Source: Geomonas limicola (GTDB taxonomy: Bacteria; Desulfobacterota; Desulfuromonadia; Geobacterales; Geobacteraceae). From it: a stretch of DNA of 64,000 bases. Positions 16,822-26,578 of the stretch are shown piece by piece. The notes under the pieces are model-generated. The model was not told the origin of the DNA. It ran no database searches and worked only from the letters and a program-made list of their open reading frames with translations. A program made the position numbers and the translations under genes. Numbering within the stretch: the first letter of the stretch is position 1; each line of letters opens with the position of its first letter. The stretch spans positions 806,001-870,000 of the forward strand of contig NZ_BLXZ01000001.1 in NCBI RefSeq assembly GCF_014193675.1, given 5' to 3'.

Positions 16822-19103
16822 GCCCCCGCCTCCTTGCCCCCCGTGCCGAGTCCCCCTGCGGGAGGCAGAGTAAACGAGAAAGTGGCGCCGCGGTCCGGCT
16901 CCCCCTCGGCCCAGATGCTGCCGCCGTGCCGCCGGATGACGCGCTCCACCGTGGCAAGGCCGATGCCGAAGCCACGGAACTGCTCCGCCCCCGGCAACCT
17001 CTCAAACGGATTGAAGATCTTTGCCGCCTGCTCCTGGTTGAAACCAGGGCCGTTATCCCGCACGTAGTAGACCGGTCGGCCGTTAACATCGCGAGAACCG
17101 AACTCGATGACGGCACTCGCTTTACTGCCGGTGTACTTCCAGGCGTTGCCCAGGAGGTTCAAAAGCACCACCCGCAGCAGGTTGGCATCCCCGTAGGCCA
17201 CCGCACTCTTGGCGATATGGACCTCGACCTGGCGCTGCGGTTCGGCGACCTGCATCTCCTGGAGTATCTCGCTCGCCAGGGCCGAAAGGTCGACCGGCTC
17301 CCGGCGCAACTCCGCGTGGGCCAGGCGGGCAAAGTCGAGGAGCGCGTCGATCAGCCGGTTCATGCGCTGCACCCCGTCCAGCACCGCCTGCAGAAAGTCC
17401 CGACAGTCGCCGGGGAGTTGGGTGCCGCAAAAGGTGTCGATGGCCTGGCAGAAGCTGCTGATCACGGTGAGCGGTTGGCGCAGGTCGTGCGCCACGCTGT
17501 AGTTGAAGGCCTCCAGGTCGCGGTTGGCCAGTTCCAGCTGTTTGGCCCGGGTCGCGAGGTCGGCGTTGAGTCGCACGATCTCCTGTTCCGCAGCCTTGCG
17601 CTCGCTGATGTCGCGTGCGATGGTGGAGGCGCCCACGATACCCCCCTGTTCGTCGCAGATCGGCGAGATGGTGAGGGCAACCGGTATCTGGCTGCCATCC
17701 TTTCTAACCCGCAGCGTCTCCAGGCGCTCGATCCGCTCGCCGCGCCGCATCGCCTTGAGTATCCCCTCGATCTCGTCGGGCATGGTGTCGGGGGTCAACA
17801 GCGAGATGTGCCTACCCTTCACCTCCTCGGCCCGGAAACCGTAGATCTTCTCGGCACCGCGGTTCCAGCTGGTGATGATGCCGTCCAGCGTCTTGCCGAT
17901 GATGGCATCCTCCGAGGATTCCACGATGAGCGCCAGCCGGTTGCGCTCCTCCTCCGCGCGTTTGAGTGCCGTCACGTCGCGGGTGATGGTGAGCAGGCAT
18001 TCGTTCCCCTCTATCTCGATGATCTCTAGCGAGAGCAGCCCGTTTATCGACCTGCCATCCCTGGTGCGCAGCACCGTGGGGTAATCCCTGACCATCTGGT
18101 TGTCGTGCAGCATGGCAATCAGGAGCTCCCGGTCGCGGGGAGAGTCCCAGATCCCCAGTTCCTGCGAGGTGCGCCCCAGGACCCCCTCACGCTCGAAACT
18201 CAAGGTGCGCAGGAACTCCTCGTTCACATCGAGGTAGCGCCCCTCCGGCAGCGTGCTTATCGAGATGAGGGTGGGGGCGGCGTGGAAGGCCTTGGAAAAT
18301 TTTTCCTCTGATTCGCGCAGTTTCTGGTCGGCGAGTTTGCGCTGGGTGATGTCGGTGAACTGGATGCCGACCTGCCGGCGCTTCGCGGCGCCGAACCGGA
18401 AGGCATAGACGGAGAACCAGCGCCCCAGCGGCTTGGAGCGGTTTTCGAAATGTACCGGTTCTCCGGACTGGGCCACGGCGGCGTAGGTATCGACCCAGTG
18501 CTGTTCCAGGTCCGGCAGCAGTTCCCGAATCCGTTTGCCGCTGGCACCGACGAGACCCGCGTGTTTCTCGAATGCCTGGTTGGTCTCCAGGAAACGGTAA
18601 TCCACCGGGTTGCCGGCCTCGTCGTAGAGCATCTCGATGATGCAGAAGGCGTCGTCGATCGTGTTGAAGAGGATCCGGTAGCGGTTTTCCGACTCGCGCA
18701 GCACCTCCATGTCCCGTTTGCGCTGGATCGCGTTGCGGATCGAGCGTGCCAAAAGCGCGGCGTTGAACTCCCCCTTGATGAGATAATCCTGGATATCGAG
18801 CTGCCAGGATTTCAGGGCGATCTCCTCGTCCTCCAGCCCGGTTAAGACCATGATCGGCGTCAGCGGCACCCGGGCACGTACCCTGAGTGCCGCCTCAAGC
18901 CCCTGCCGGCAGTCGGGAAGGCCGAGGTCAACGAGGACGATGTCGTAGGACCGGCTCTCGAGAAGTGCCAGCCCGTCGCGCAGCAATTCCGCGACCTGCA
19001 CCGCAAACTCGGGGTCGCGGTTTTCGGCCAGCATCCTACGGATCAGGTCCGCGTCGGACGGGTTGTCCTCGATAAGGAGAATTCGCAATTCGCCACCAGG
19101 CAT
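16818..19103 (-). CDS. REC-PAS-PAS-PAS sensor histidine kinase
   Basis: A 761-residue soluble kinase. An N-terminal receiver (1-125, D59) is followed by three PAS/PAC segments: about 140-265, 275-395 and 395-515, the last with the motif EERNRLALIVESSEDAIIGK. The HisKA H-box YSVAHDLRQPLTVISSFC (His near residue 540) and a HATPase_c with DNGPGF and FGIGLATV complete it. Having the receiver at the N-terminus makes it both a response regulator and a kinase, so it can take input from another kinase. The 4-bp overlap with the REC-GGDEF gene indicates the output is c-di-GMP synthesis. ATG at 19103 follows GAGGTACCGC. Confidence 0.9.
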   Translation of the reverse strand: MPGGELRILLIEDNPSDADLIRRMLAENRDPEFAVQVAELLRDGLALLESRSYDIVLVDLGLPDCRQGLEAALRVRARVPLTPIMVLTGLEDEEIALKSWQLDIQDYLIKGEFNAALLARSIRNAIQRKRDMEVLRESENRYRILFNTIDDAFCIIEMLYDEAGNPVDYRFLETNQAFEKHAGLVGASGKRIRELLPDLEQHWVDTYAAVAQSGEPVHFENRSKPLGRWFSVYAFRFGAAKRRQVGIQFTDITQRKLADQKLRESEEKFSKAFHAAPTLISISTLPEGRYLDVNEEFLRTLSFEREGVLGRTSQELGIWDSPRDRELLIAMLHDNQMVRDYPTVLRTRDGRSINGLLSLEIIEIEGNECLLTITRDVTALKRAEEERNRLALIVESSEDAIIGKTLDGIITSWNRGAEKIYGFRAEEVKGRHISLLTPDTMPDEIEGILKAMRRGERIERLETLRVRKDGSQIPVALTISPICDEQGGIVGASTIARDISERKAAEQEIVRLNADLATRAKQLELANRDLEAFNYSVAHDLRQPLTVISSFCQAIDTFCGTQLPGDCRDFLQAVLDGVQRMNRLIDALLDFARLAHAELRREPVDLSALASEILQEMQVAEPQRQVEVHIAKSAVAYGDANLLRVVLLNLLGNAWKYTGSKASAVIEFGSRDVNGRPVYYVRDNGPGFNQEQAAKIFNPFERLPGAEQFRGFGIGLATVERVIRRHGGSIWAEGEPDRGATFSFTLPPAGGLGTGGKEAGA

Positions 19104-19310
19104 GCGGTACCTCGGGTTTTAAGAGGGGTGAACGGTTGCACTGCAGCGCCGGAAGCTCCCCGGAAATGCAGCACGACCCTTGGGAAGGAGGTGGACCAGT
19201 TGACCTCGACTGCCGGAAGCGGCGCTGGCGAGCCGGGGGCCCAGGCACTCGAACCAGCTCTCGGGAGGCCTGTTCCCCTCTCCCCTGCTGTCGTCGATCT
19301 CGATCATCCG

Positions 19311-20483
19311 CTAGTAGAGGAACATCGGCTTGCCCAGGACGTGGCGTACCTTGGGCCGGTACTCGAGGGTGTCGTAGAGCTCGGGGACGTCGACCCGTTT
19401 GAGCCCCTGCATGATGGAGCTGATCGGGATGTGCCGGTAGGTCCCCCCCTGCAGGCAGACCATGCGCCCGCTCATCCCCTCGGCCACCAGGTCCATGGCC
19501 ATGTTGGCGTAGTTGAAGGCGACCATGAGGTCGAGCGAGTCCGGGGCGCCGCTGCGCATCAGGTAGGAGAGCTGCTGGTAGATGATGTGCGAGCCGGTGA
19601 GCCGCTTCACCGCCTCGCTCACCACCACCCCGATCCCCCCCAGCTTCTTGTGCCCGTAGGCGTCCTCCTGGCCGTACTCCTCGATCTGGCCGCCGATCAT
19701 CGAGGCCCCCTCGGAGACGGTCACCATGGCGTAGTTGCTCCGGTTGCTGCGCTTGTCCTCGATAAGGAGCTGGGCCAGCTTCTCGATATCGAAGGGGACC
19801 TCGGAGATGAGCGCCCGGTCCACACCGGAGAGGTAGGCGGAGATGAGCGAGGTCTCCCCCGAGTTGCGCCCGAACAGTTCGACGACGGCGATGCGCTCGT
19901 GGGAGCCTGCGGAGGTGCGCAGGTTGTGGATGAAGTTCACGCTGCGGGTCACCGCGGTGGAAAACCCGATGCAGTAGTCGGTACCGTAGACGTCGTTGTC
20001 CATGGTCTTCGGGATGGCCACCACCGGGAACCCCTCCCGGTGCAGCCGTTCGGCGTAACTCAGGGTGTCGTCCCCGCCGATGGCGATGAGCGCGTCCACC
20101 CCGAGGTGCTCGAGGTTCGCCAACACGTGGTTCGTGTAGTCGCAGGTCCCCCCCTGGGTGGAATCAGGCTCCGCACCGCGCAGGAAATCCGGGACCTCGG
20201 CACCGGCCACCTTGGCAGGGTTGGTGCGGCTGGTGTGCAGGAAGGTGCCGCCGGTGCGGTCCACGGTGCGCACCACCTGGCGGTCCAGCGGAATCACGAA
20301 CCGGTCCCGCGAGTCGGGATCGCTGCGGTCCAGGTTGAGCAGGCCGCCCCAGCCGCGCCGGATCCCCAAAACCCGGTAGGAATTGTCAAAGGCGCGGTAC
20401 ACCAGAGTCTTCAGCGCCGGGTTGAGACCGGGAACGTCCCCCCCTCCCGTCAGGACAGCCACCGTTTTTTGTCGCTCTGCCAT
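19311..20483 (-). CDS. 6-phosphofructokinase, PPi-type signature
   Basis: A 390-residue PFKA-family enzyme acting at the fructose-6-phosphate / fructose-1,6-bisphosphate step. Two diagnostic positions are seen: GGDDT at 136-140, where ATP enzymes have GGDGS, and PKTMDND at 158-164, where ATP enzymes have PGTIDND. Asp in the first plus Lys in the second is the established signature for pyrophosphate as phosphoryl donor. Other family motifs present are MGRNSG-like FGRNSGE and PFDIEKL. A PPi enzyme would be reversible and could serve gluconeogenesis, which suits an acetate-using anaerobe. The start has GAGGAGCGACCC before ATG. The 207-bp gap to the kinase gene shows no hairpin with a T-run. Confidence 0.92.
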   Translation of the reverse strand: MAERQKTVAVLTGGGDVPGLNPALKTLVYRAFDNSYRVLGIRRGWGGLLNLDRSDPDSRDRFVIPLDRQVVRTVDRTGGTFLHTSRTNPAKVAGAEVPDFLRGAEPDSTQGGTCDYTNHVLANLEHLGVDALIAIGGDDTLSYAERLHREGFPVVAIPKTMDNDVYGTDYCIGFSTAVTRSVNFIHNLRTSAGSHERIAVVELFGRNSGETSLISAYLSGVDRALISEVPFDIEKLAQLLIEDKRSNRSNYAMVTVSEGASMIGGQIEEYGQEDAYGHKKLGGIGVVVSEAVKRLTGSHIIYQQLSYLMRSGAPDSLDLMVAFNYANMAMDLVAEGMSGRMVCLQGGTYRHIPISSIMQGLKRVDVPELYDTLEYRPKVRHVLGKPMFLY

Positions 20484-20695
20484 GGGTCGCTCCTCGTGCG
20501 GAGTTATTGGAAAATTCTCAGAGAGTATAGCAGAGGGACTTGCCGAAGCAAGAAAGGTGCGGCCAGCTATCTGGCCGATTCGAGGAAATGTTAAAGAGAG
20601 CTCTGACGGGGCTGGAGAGTGTGTCGGGAGATACCTGAGAGAACGCCATTCCCCGATGGATCACGGAGCAGCGTTCTGGAGAGGACACCGGGAGA

Positions 20696-22282
20696 TCAGC
20701 GGGAATCCGGATCCTTGTCCCGGTTCAGGCGGGAGATGAACTCGCTGGCGTCCCGGGCGCTCAAGGGGCGGGCGAAGTAGAACCCCTGCATGAGCCGGCA
20801 GTCGATGGAGGCGAGAAACTCCTTCTGGGCCTCGTTTTCCACCCCTTCGGCGATGGCTTCCATGTCCAGGCACTTGGCCATGAACATGATGGTGGTGGCG
20901 ATGGCGGCGTCGTCCGAAGAGGTGACCACGTCGCTGACAAAGGAGCGGTCGATCTTGAGCGCCTGGAAGTGGTAGTGCTTCAAGGAGGAGAGCGAGGAAT
21001 AGCCGGTGCCGAAGTCGTCGATCTGCACGTGGAGCCCCATCTCCTGGAGCCGCTCCAGTATCTCCAGAGGCTCCGAGGCGTAGGTCATCAGGGACTGTTC
21101 GGTGATCTCCAGGGTGAGCCGGTCCGGGGGGAGCCCCCCCTCGGAAAGGGCGCGCACGATCACCTGCTCCAGGTCCTCGTGGTCGAAGACCGAGGGGGGC
21201 ATGTTCACCGCCACGTTGACGTCGAGCCCCTGGTCGCGATACCAGCTGCCGGACTGGCGGCAGGCGGCCTTGAGCACCCACTCGGTGAGCGGCCAGATGA
21301 GCCCGGATTTCTCGGCGATCGGGACGAAGCTCGCCGCCCCCAGGGTCCCCAGGTGCGGGTGGTTCCAGCGCACCAGGGCCTCCACCCCGATGACGCGCAT
21401 GCTGGTGGTATCAAGCTTTGGTTGGTAGACCAGGAAGAGTTCGTCGTGGGTGATCGCGCGCAAGAGCCCCTGCTCGAGTTGCAGCCGCTCGTCGCGCTCC
21501 TCCTGCCAGGTGCCGCCGTAGAAGCAGATGGTGCCGCGTCCCTGCTCTTTCGCCTGGTTGAGCGCCAGGTCCGCCATCTTGTAGAGCTGCTTCGCCTCCT
21601 TGCCGTCCGAGGGGTAGAGCGCGATGCCGACGCTCGCGCTGGTTTTCAGCGGCGAGCCGTCCACCTGGTAGGGCTGGGAGATCGCCTTCTGGATGCGCTC
21701 GGCCACCACGCTCGGGCCGTCCGGGAGTTCGGGCTGGCGCATCAAGACGGCGAACTCGTCCCCGCCCACCCGGGCCACCAGGTCCTCGCCGCGCAGGGCG
21801 CAGCACTCGGTGAGGCGCCGCGCCGTCTCGATGAGCAGGGCATCTCCGGCCAGGTGACCGCGCCGGTCGTTGACCGCCTTGAAGCGGTCCAGATCCATGA
21901 ACAAAAGGGCGAGCGACTCGCTGTGCCGCTTGGAATGCTGGAGCGCCTGGGCCAGGAGCTCGTCGAAGGCCTGGCGGTTGTAGAGCCCGGTCAGCCCGTC
22001 GTGCGCCGCCTGTTCCCGGATCAGCTCTTCGCTCGCCCGGTGGCGCGCCTGGATCTTGCGGTTCAGGAAGTAGATGATCACCGCCATGCTGAGAACGCCC
22101 AGTCCGTCCACCACCGCCGAGGCGCCCGGCCAGTGCTCGGGTCGCCCGGCCAGGATACGAAAGAGCACCAGGTCCGCGGCGAAGAGCCAGCAGACGCTGC
22201 CGGTGAGAAAGATCGCGGTGAGCGCGGCGGGGCTCAGGCCGCCGATCCAGCCGAGGAGTCGGGAGAAGGTGCCACGGATCAT
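20696..22282 (-). CDS. Membrane GGDEF-EAL protein
   Basis: A 528-residue c-di-GMP enzyme. Two hydrophobic helices (about 12-40 and 60-78) anchor it, with no obvious periplasmic sensor. The GGDEF domain has canonical VGGDEF with RGED as the inhibitory site. The EAL domain has GVEALVRWNHP, the second metal motif DDFGTGYSSL and a conserved terminal part. Both catalytic sets are intact, so it may synthesise or degrade c-di-GMP depending on state. ATG at 22282 follows GGAGACGTT; an in-frame upstream ATG is not supported. Nearest neighbours are metabolic, so there is no partner by context. Confidence 0.93.
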   Translation of the reverse strand: MIRGTFSRLLGWIGGLSPAALTAIFLTGSVCWLFAADLVLFRILAGRPEHWPGASAVVDGLGVLSMAVIIYFLNRKIQARHRASEELIREQAAHDGLTGLYNRQAFDELLAQALQHSKRHSESLALLFMDLDRFKAVNDRRGHLAGDALLIETARRLTECCALRGEDLVARVGGDEFAVLMRQPELPDGPSVVAERIQKAISQPYQVDGSPLKTSASVGIALYPSDGKEAKQLYKMADLALNQAKEQGRGTICFYGGTWQEERDERLQLEQGLLRAITHDELFLVYQPKLDTTSMRVIGVEALVRWNHPHLGTLGAASFVPIAEKSGLIWPLTEWVLKAACRQSGSWYRDQGLDVNVAVNMPPSVFDHEDLEQVIVRALSEGGLPPDRLTLEITEQSLMTYASEPLEILERLQEMGLHVQIDDFGTGYSSLSSLKHYHFQALKIDRSFVSDVVTSSDDAAIATTIMFMAKCLDMEAIAEGVENEAQKEFLASIDCRLMQGFYFARPLSARDASEFISRLNRDKDPDSR

Positions 22283-22358
22283 AACGTCTCCGCGAGCCGT
22301 AAGGTGGGTGTTCGAGGGACCCGGTGCGGCAGTGAGCCGCCGCACCGGGAGTTTAGGG

Positions 22359-23147
22359 TCAGAAGCAGGAACGGACCACGCCGCCGTCCACGCGCAGCGC
22401 CGCTCCGTTGGTCGCCGAGGAGAGTGGGCTTGCGACGTAGGCGACCAGGTTAGCCACCTCGTCGATCGTGGCGAAGCGCTTTAAAAGGGAGCTTGGGCGC
22501 ACCGTCTGGAAAAATTCCTTCTCGAACTCTTCCAGTGTACGCCCGCCGCTTAACTTGGTGGCAAATTCTTCGACGCCGGCCGAGAGGGTGGGCCCGGGGA
22601 GCACCGCGTTGCTGGTCACACCGGTGCCGGCGAGACTCTCGGCGATGCCGCGCGACACGGCGAGCATGGCCGTCTTGGTCATGCCGTAGTGGATCATCTC
22701 GAGCGGGATCTGGACGCCGCTTTCGCTGGAGATGAAGATGAGTCGTCCCCAGTTCTGCTCGCGCATCGCGGGGAGGTACTGGCGCGACAGGCGCACCGCG
22801 CTCAAGACGTTGACCTCGAAGAGGTGCCGCCAGTCCTCGTCGGAGATCTCCTCGAAGGGGGACGGCTGGTAGATCCCGAGGTTATTGACCAGGATGTCGA
22901 CGGCGGGGAAGCGCTCGAGGAGCCGCGCGGCCTCTGCCGCCTTGGAGAGGTCGGCGGGAAACGCTTCGAGCCGCGCGCCGGGGACCTCATGGGTGATGTT
23001 ATTAAGGGCCTGGGCGACCGCCTCCTCGCTGCGGCCGTTCACGATCACCCGGGCCCCCTCCCGGGCCAGCAGCCGGGCGATGGCGAACCCGATCCCCTTG
23101 GTGGAGCCGGAGACCAGGGCGAGCTTGTCGGTAAGGTGCAGATCCAT
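22359..23147 (-). CDS. SDR-family oxidoreductase
   Basis: A 262-residue classical short-chain dehydrogenase/reductase. The cofactor motif GSTKGIGFAIA lies near 14-24, with N in ILVNNLGIY, Ser in FISSESGV and the catalytic YGMTK near residue 155. Arg in VIVNGR after beta-2 favours NADPH. The C-terminal DGGVVRSCF is typical of the family. The substrate cannot be predicted. The start has GAAGGAGACAGCC before ATG. It is followed on the same strand by the c-di-GMP gene and preceded by the carboxymuconolactone-decarboxylase-like gene 86 bp upstream, which may share its transcript. Confidence 0.92.
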   Translation of the reverse strand: MDLHLTDKLALVSGSTKGIGFAIARLLAREGARVIVNGRSEEAVAQALNNITHEVPGARLEAFPADLSKAAEAARLLERFPAVDILVNNLGIYQPSPFEEISDEDWRHLFEVNVLSAVRLSRQYLPAMREQNWGRLIFISSESGVQIPLEMIHYGMTKTAMLAVSRGIAESLAGTGVTSNAVLPGPTLSAGVEEFATKLSGGRTLEEFEKEFFQTVRPSSLLKRFATIDEVANLVAYVASPLSSATNGAALRVDGGVVRSCF

Positions 23148-23233
23148 GGCTGTCTCCTTCTTCGGCTTCCAAAAAAGAGACCCCCGGCAACCGTCGTCGG
23201 GTGCCAGGGGTCGTGGTCTTTCAAAAGCCAGGG

Positions 23234-23554
23234 TCAGTAGCCGCGCTCCAGGACGTCGTCCACCCAGGCGAGGGCTGCGGCGACGGTGGGGAAGCCGATG
23301 GTGCTGGTCAGGACGGTGACCGCGTGACGGATCTCGTCCGGGGTCGCACCGGCTTCCAGGGCGCGGATGGCGTGGCTGTGCACCGAGCCGTGCGACCGGA
23401 TGGCGGCGGCTGCGGCCAGCTGGATCAAGAGGCCGGTCTTCGCGTCCAGGGGACCGGAATTCGCGGCCGCCTCGCGCAGCGCCTCGACTGCGCCGATCAG
23501 CGCGCCGTGACGTGCCTTGAGTCGTTGGTAGTGCTCGTGCGGTTCTCTACTCAT
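23234..23554 (-). CDS. Carboxymuconolactone-decarboxylase-like protein lacking the Cys pair
   Basis: A 106-residue CMD/AhpD-fold protein. The family motif here reads SHGSVHSHAIRALEAGAT near 54-71. Redox-active members carry Cys at one or both of the Ser positions (CxxC then His). Here both are Ser and the protein contains no Cys at all, so thiol-peroxidase or disulfide chemistry is not possible. A decarboxylase-like or structural role remains. GGAGGGAGGCAAC precedes ATG. It is encoded upstream of the SDR gene, a common pairing in uncharacterised redox operons. Confidence 0.88.
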   Translation of the reverse strand: MSREPHEHYQRLKARHGALIGAVEALREAAANSGPLDAKTGLLIQLAAAAAIRSHGSVHSHAIRALEAGATPDEIRHAVTVLTSTIGFPTVAAALAWVDDVLERGY

Positions 23555-23614
23555 GTTGCCTCCCTCCTCGTGAGTGCGGCGCCCGATGCGGGCTCATGGG
23601 CCGCTGGAAGGAGT

Positions 23615-26185
23615 TTAGCCGTTTTCGCGCACCGCGCAAATTTTGCGCGAACTTTTTGCCGAATGGGAGGGGGCCGCGGGCCAGGGCGAGGCATCGCTGC
23701 GGCTGTCGAACCACTCGGTAACCTCGTGCTTGCCGACGCGCCGGCCGTGCTCGCGTCCCAGGCTCCCCTCGAGTGCGTCGGCGGGCATCGGCATGGCGAG
23801 GTAGAAACCCTGCACCTCGTCGCACCCCAGCTGGCTTAAGTGGTGCAACTGGTCCGAGTTCTCCACCCCCTCGGCCAGCACCTTGAGGCTCAGGCTCTGG
23901 GCCATGGTGATGATCGCCTCGACGATGGCGGCGTCGTCGGTACTGCGGCTCACATCGGCCACGAAGGAGCGGTCGATCTTGATCCGGTCCACCGGGAAGT
24001 GCTTCAGGTAGTTGAGCGAAGAGTACCCGGTGCCGAAGTCGTCGATGGAGAGCTGCACCCCCATGTCCTTCAGGGCCTCCAGGGTCTCGATGGTCCGTTC
24101 GGCGTTCTCCATGATGACGCTCTCGGTGAATTCCAGCTCGAGGCTCTTGGGGTCCACGCCGGTCTCCAGGATCACCTGGTTCAGCATCGCCACGAAGTCC
24201 TGCTGCTTTAACTGCTTGCTCGAGACGTTCACCGCCACCCGGAACTCGGGGTGCCCTTGCCGGGCCCACAGGCGCGCCTGCTGGCAGGCCGAGCGCAGCA
24301 CCCACTCGCCGATCCCCAGGATGAGCCCGGAGTCCTCGGTGAGCGAGATGAACTCGGAGGGGAGCATGAGCCCGAAGTCGGCGCTCTGCCAGCGCAACAG
24401 GACCTCGGCCCCCACCATCCTGTTGGTGCGCAGGTCCCACTGGGGCTGGTAGTGCAGGAAGAATTCGCCGCGTTCCAGACCCTGGCGCAGGGCGTTTTCC
24501 AGGGCGACCCGGTGCAGGATCTTGTGGTTCATCTCCTCGGAAAAGAAGCGGAACCGGCCGCGCCCCTCGCTTTTGGCGTGGTACATGGCGGTGTCGGCGC
24601 TCCTGAACAGGCTCGAGGCGTCGTGGCTGTCGTCGGGGAAGAGTGCTATCCCGATGCTGGCGCTGGAGTAGACGGTGCGCCCCTCGATCTCAAAGGGTTC
24701 CTGGAAGATGTCCAGCATGCGCTGCACCGCCGCGGCGACCCGGTCCTGGCAGGAGATGGAGGTCAGAAGCACCACGAACTCGTCCCCCCCAAGGCGCGCC
24801 AGGAGGTCCGATTCGCGGATGCACTCGGAAAGCCGCAGGGCGACCTCGTAGAGGAGCTTGTCCCCCGCCCCGTGCCCCAGGGTATCGTTGATGTCCTTGA
24901 AGTTGTCCAGGTCCAAAAAGACCAGGCTCAGCACGTCGCCGTCCCGGCCCGCCTGGGCCAGGCACTGGTGCAGCCTCTCCAGGAACATGCTCCGGTTGGG
25001 AAGCCCAGTCAGGTTGTCGTAGTAGGCGAGACGGTTGATGCGCTCCTCGTTTTCTTTTCGTTCCGAGATGTCTTCGCAGGTGGTGACGATCCCCAGGTAG
25101 CGCTGTTCGCGGTCCAGGACCGGGATCGAGGTGAGCAGCACCGGGAACTCCTCGCCGTTTCTCCTCACGTTCACGCTCTCGCGGCGCCAGGTGGTACCGT
25201 CGGTGAGCCTGTTGGGCGGGGTCTGGCGGCGGTGCGGGGTTGCGGCGAAGGCGCGCGCCTCGCGGCCGATCAGTTCCTCCACCTCGAAACCGTGCATGCG
25301 CGCCTCGGCGGGGTTCAGGTAGACGATGCGGCCGTGGGCGTCGGAGAAGGTGATGCCGATTTGCAGGCTGTCTACGGCCTCCTTGAGCATCCGGCTGCGG
25401 GCCTCGCTGCGGCGCACCTCGGTCACGTCCTGCAGGGTACCCAACAGGTGCACGCTGCGCGGCGCGCCGGTCGGCTCACGTCGACCGTAGATCCAGACCA
25501 GGCGCTCGCTGCCGTCACCGCGCACGATGCGGCACTCGAAGTCGCACCCGGCCGGGTCGTCCAGGGCCCGCTCGAAATGTTCGCGTACCAGGTCGCGGTC
25601 CTTGGGGGCTACCTGCTGCAGGAACCCGGTGAGGGTTCCGGAATCGGCTTCCTGGGAGGTCCCCAGAATAGCGAACATCTGCTGCGACTTCCAGAAGCGC
25701 CCGTTCTCCGGGCTCCACTCCCAGTCCCCGAGCCGGGCGATCTGCTGCACCCGCGCCAGGCGGTCCTCGCTTTGCTGCAGGTTCTTCAAAAGCCGGCCGT
25801 TACGCATCAGGCAGCGTGCCCGGTACACCAAAAGGTCCGGGTTGCCGCTCTTGGCGACGAAGTCGCTGGCGCCTGCCTCGAAGGCACGGTGCACCAGGTC
25901 CCCCTCGTCGTTGCCGGTGACCACCAGGATCGGGGTGTGCCGTCCGAGTACCAGGGAGCGGATGCGCCGGCAACTCTCCAGCCCCGTGCAGCCGGGCCCT
26001 TCAAGCTCGAGGAGCACCAGATCGGGTTGTTTTTCGATGAAAAGGGGGAGCGGATCAGTATGGTCGGGAGCCCGTACAGTCCTGAAGCCACCTTTTTCAA
26101 GGCTCTTCTGGACCATGCCGTGGCTTAGATCGTCGTGGTCAACGATGAGGATGAGCGGCAGGTAGTTTGGTGTGGTTTCCGTCAT
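23615..26185 (-). CDS. REC-PAS-PAS-GGDEF-EAL regulator with Glu at the phospho-site
   Basis: An 856-residue soluble protein. The N-terminal receiver-like domain (10-130) has VDHDD and the Lys in VAKSG, but the phospho-acceptor position is Glu (E60 in VLLELEGPG). PAS segments follow at about 150-265 and 270-390. GGDEF has LGGDEF with inhibitory RESD. EAL reads GAEVLLRW at the first motif (EVL, an accepted variant) and DDFGTGYSSL at the second. With Glu the receiver may be permanently on or only a docking site. ATG at 26185 follows AAGGAGATCCGTGT. The promoter is probably the element at 26228-26257. Confidence 0.92.
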   Translation of the reverse strand: MTETTPNYLPLILIVDHDDLSHGMVQKSLEKGGFRTVRAPDHTDPLPLFIEKQPDLVLLELEGPGCTGLESCRRIRSLVLGRHTPILVVTGNDEGDLVHRAFEAGASDFVAKSGNPDLLVYRARCLMRNGRLLKNLQQSEDRLARVQQIARLGDWEWSPENGRFWKSQQMFAILGTSQEADSGTLTGFLQQVAPKDRDLVREHFERALDDPAGCDFECRIVRGDGSERLVWIYGRREPTGAPRSVHLLGTLQDVTEVRRSEARSRMLKEAVDSLQIGITFSDAHGRIVYLNPAEARMHGFEVEELIGREARAFAATPHRRQTPPNRLTDGTTWRRESVNVRRNGEEFPVLLTSIPVLDREQRYLGIVTTCEDISERKENEERINRLAYYDNLTGLPNRSMFLERLHQCLAQAGRDGDVLSLVFLDLDNFKDINDTLGHGAGDKLLYEVALRLSECIRESDLLARLGGDEFVVLLTSISCQDRVAAAVQRMLDIFQEPFEIEGRTVYSSASIGIALFPDDSHDASSLFRSADTAMYHAKSEGRGRFRFFSEEMNHKILHRVALENALRQGLERGEFFLHYQPQWDLRTNRMVGAEVLLRWQSADFGLMLPSEFISLTEDSGLILGIGEWVLRSACQQARLWARQGHPEFRVAVNVSSKQLKQQDFVAMLNQVILETGVDPKSLELEFTESVIMENAERTIETLEALKDMGVQLSIDDFGTGYSSLNYLKHFPVDRIKIDRSFVADVSRSTDDAAIVEAIITMAQSLSLKVLAEGVENSDQLHHLSQLGCDEVQGFYLAMPMPADALEGSLGREHGRRVGKHEVTEWFDSRSDASPWPAAPSHSAKSSRKICAVRENG

Positions 26186-26227
26186 ACACGGATCTCCTTC
26201 CATCTGGAACTGCAGCTACGGAGAAAC

Positions 26228-26257
26228 TGTATAGCACGTAACGAGATACAGTACCAA
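26228..26257 (-). promoter_or_regulatory. Candidate sigma-70 promoter for the REC-PAS-GGDEF-EAL gene
   Basis: On the minus strand TTGGTA (26257-26252) and TATACA (26233-26228) are separated by 18 bp and lie about 45 bp upstream of the ATG. Matches are moderate. Confidence 0.3.
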
Positions 26258-26281
26258 GGTGACGGTTCCTTATTGGGGAGA

Positions 26282-26352
26282 CAATTTAAATCAATTTGCA
26301 CCTTAGCGCAATCACATTATGTCCTTACTAATGCAACAATTTGATTTAATTG
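26282..26352. repeat. AT-rich inverted repeat in a 393-bp intergenic region
   Basis: CAATTTAAATCAATTTG (26282-26298) is mirrored by CAATTTGATTTAATTG (26337-26352). The arms are imperfect and separated by 38 bp. It is the most AT-rich stretch in the window and lies between the divergent c-di-GMP gene and a 29-codon gene. It could be a pair of operator sites or a cruciform. The rest of 26353-26578 shows no other element I recognise. Confidence 0.55.
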
Positions 26353-26578
26353 ACTGATTCTGGCCTCTTCTGGTTCAGGAATTCACGGCAAACCCAGCCG
26401 TCAGCGTGGTAGGCAGGAGCCGCAGGAACCTGGAGCGGCGGTTGCACGGCCGAGCACCAGTACGCAGACGGTGCAGGCATCACGGTTTTCTTGACCTGGG
26501 TCATACCCGCGCACGGTGCAGCTGCTAGGATAGCGACAGAGTAACGCCCCCACCGAGCCGGGCAAGAGGAGGTTTACC

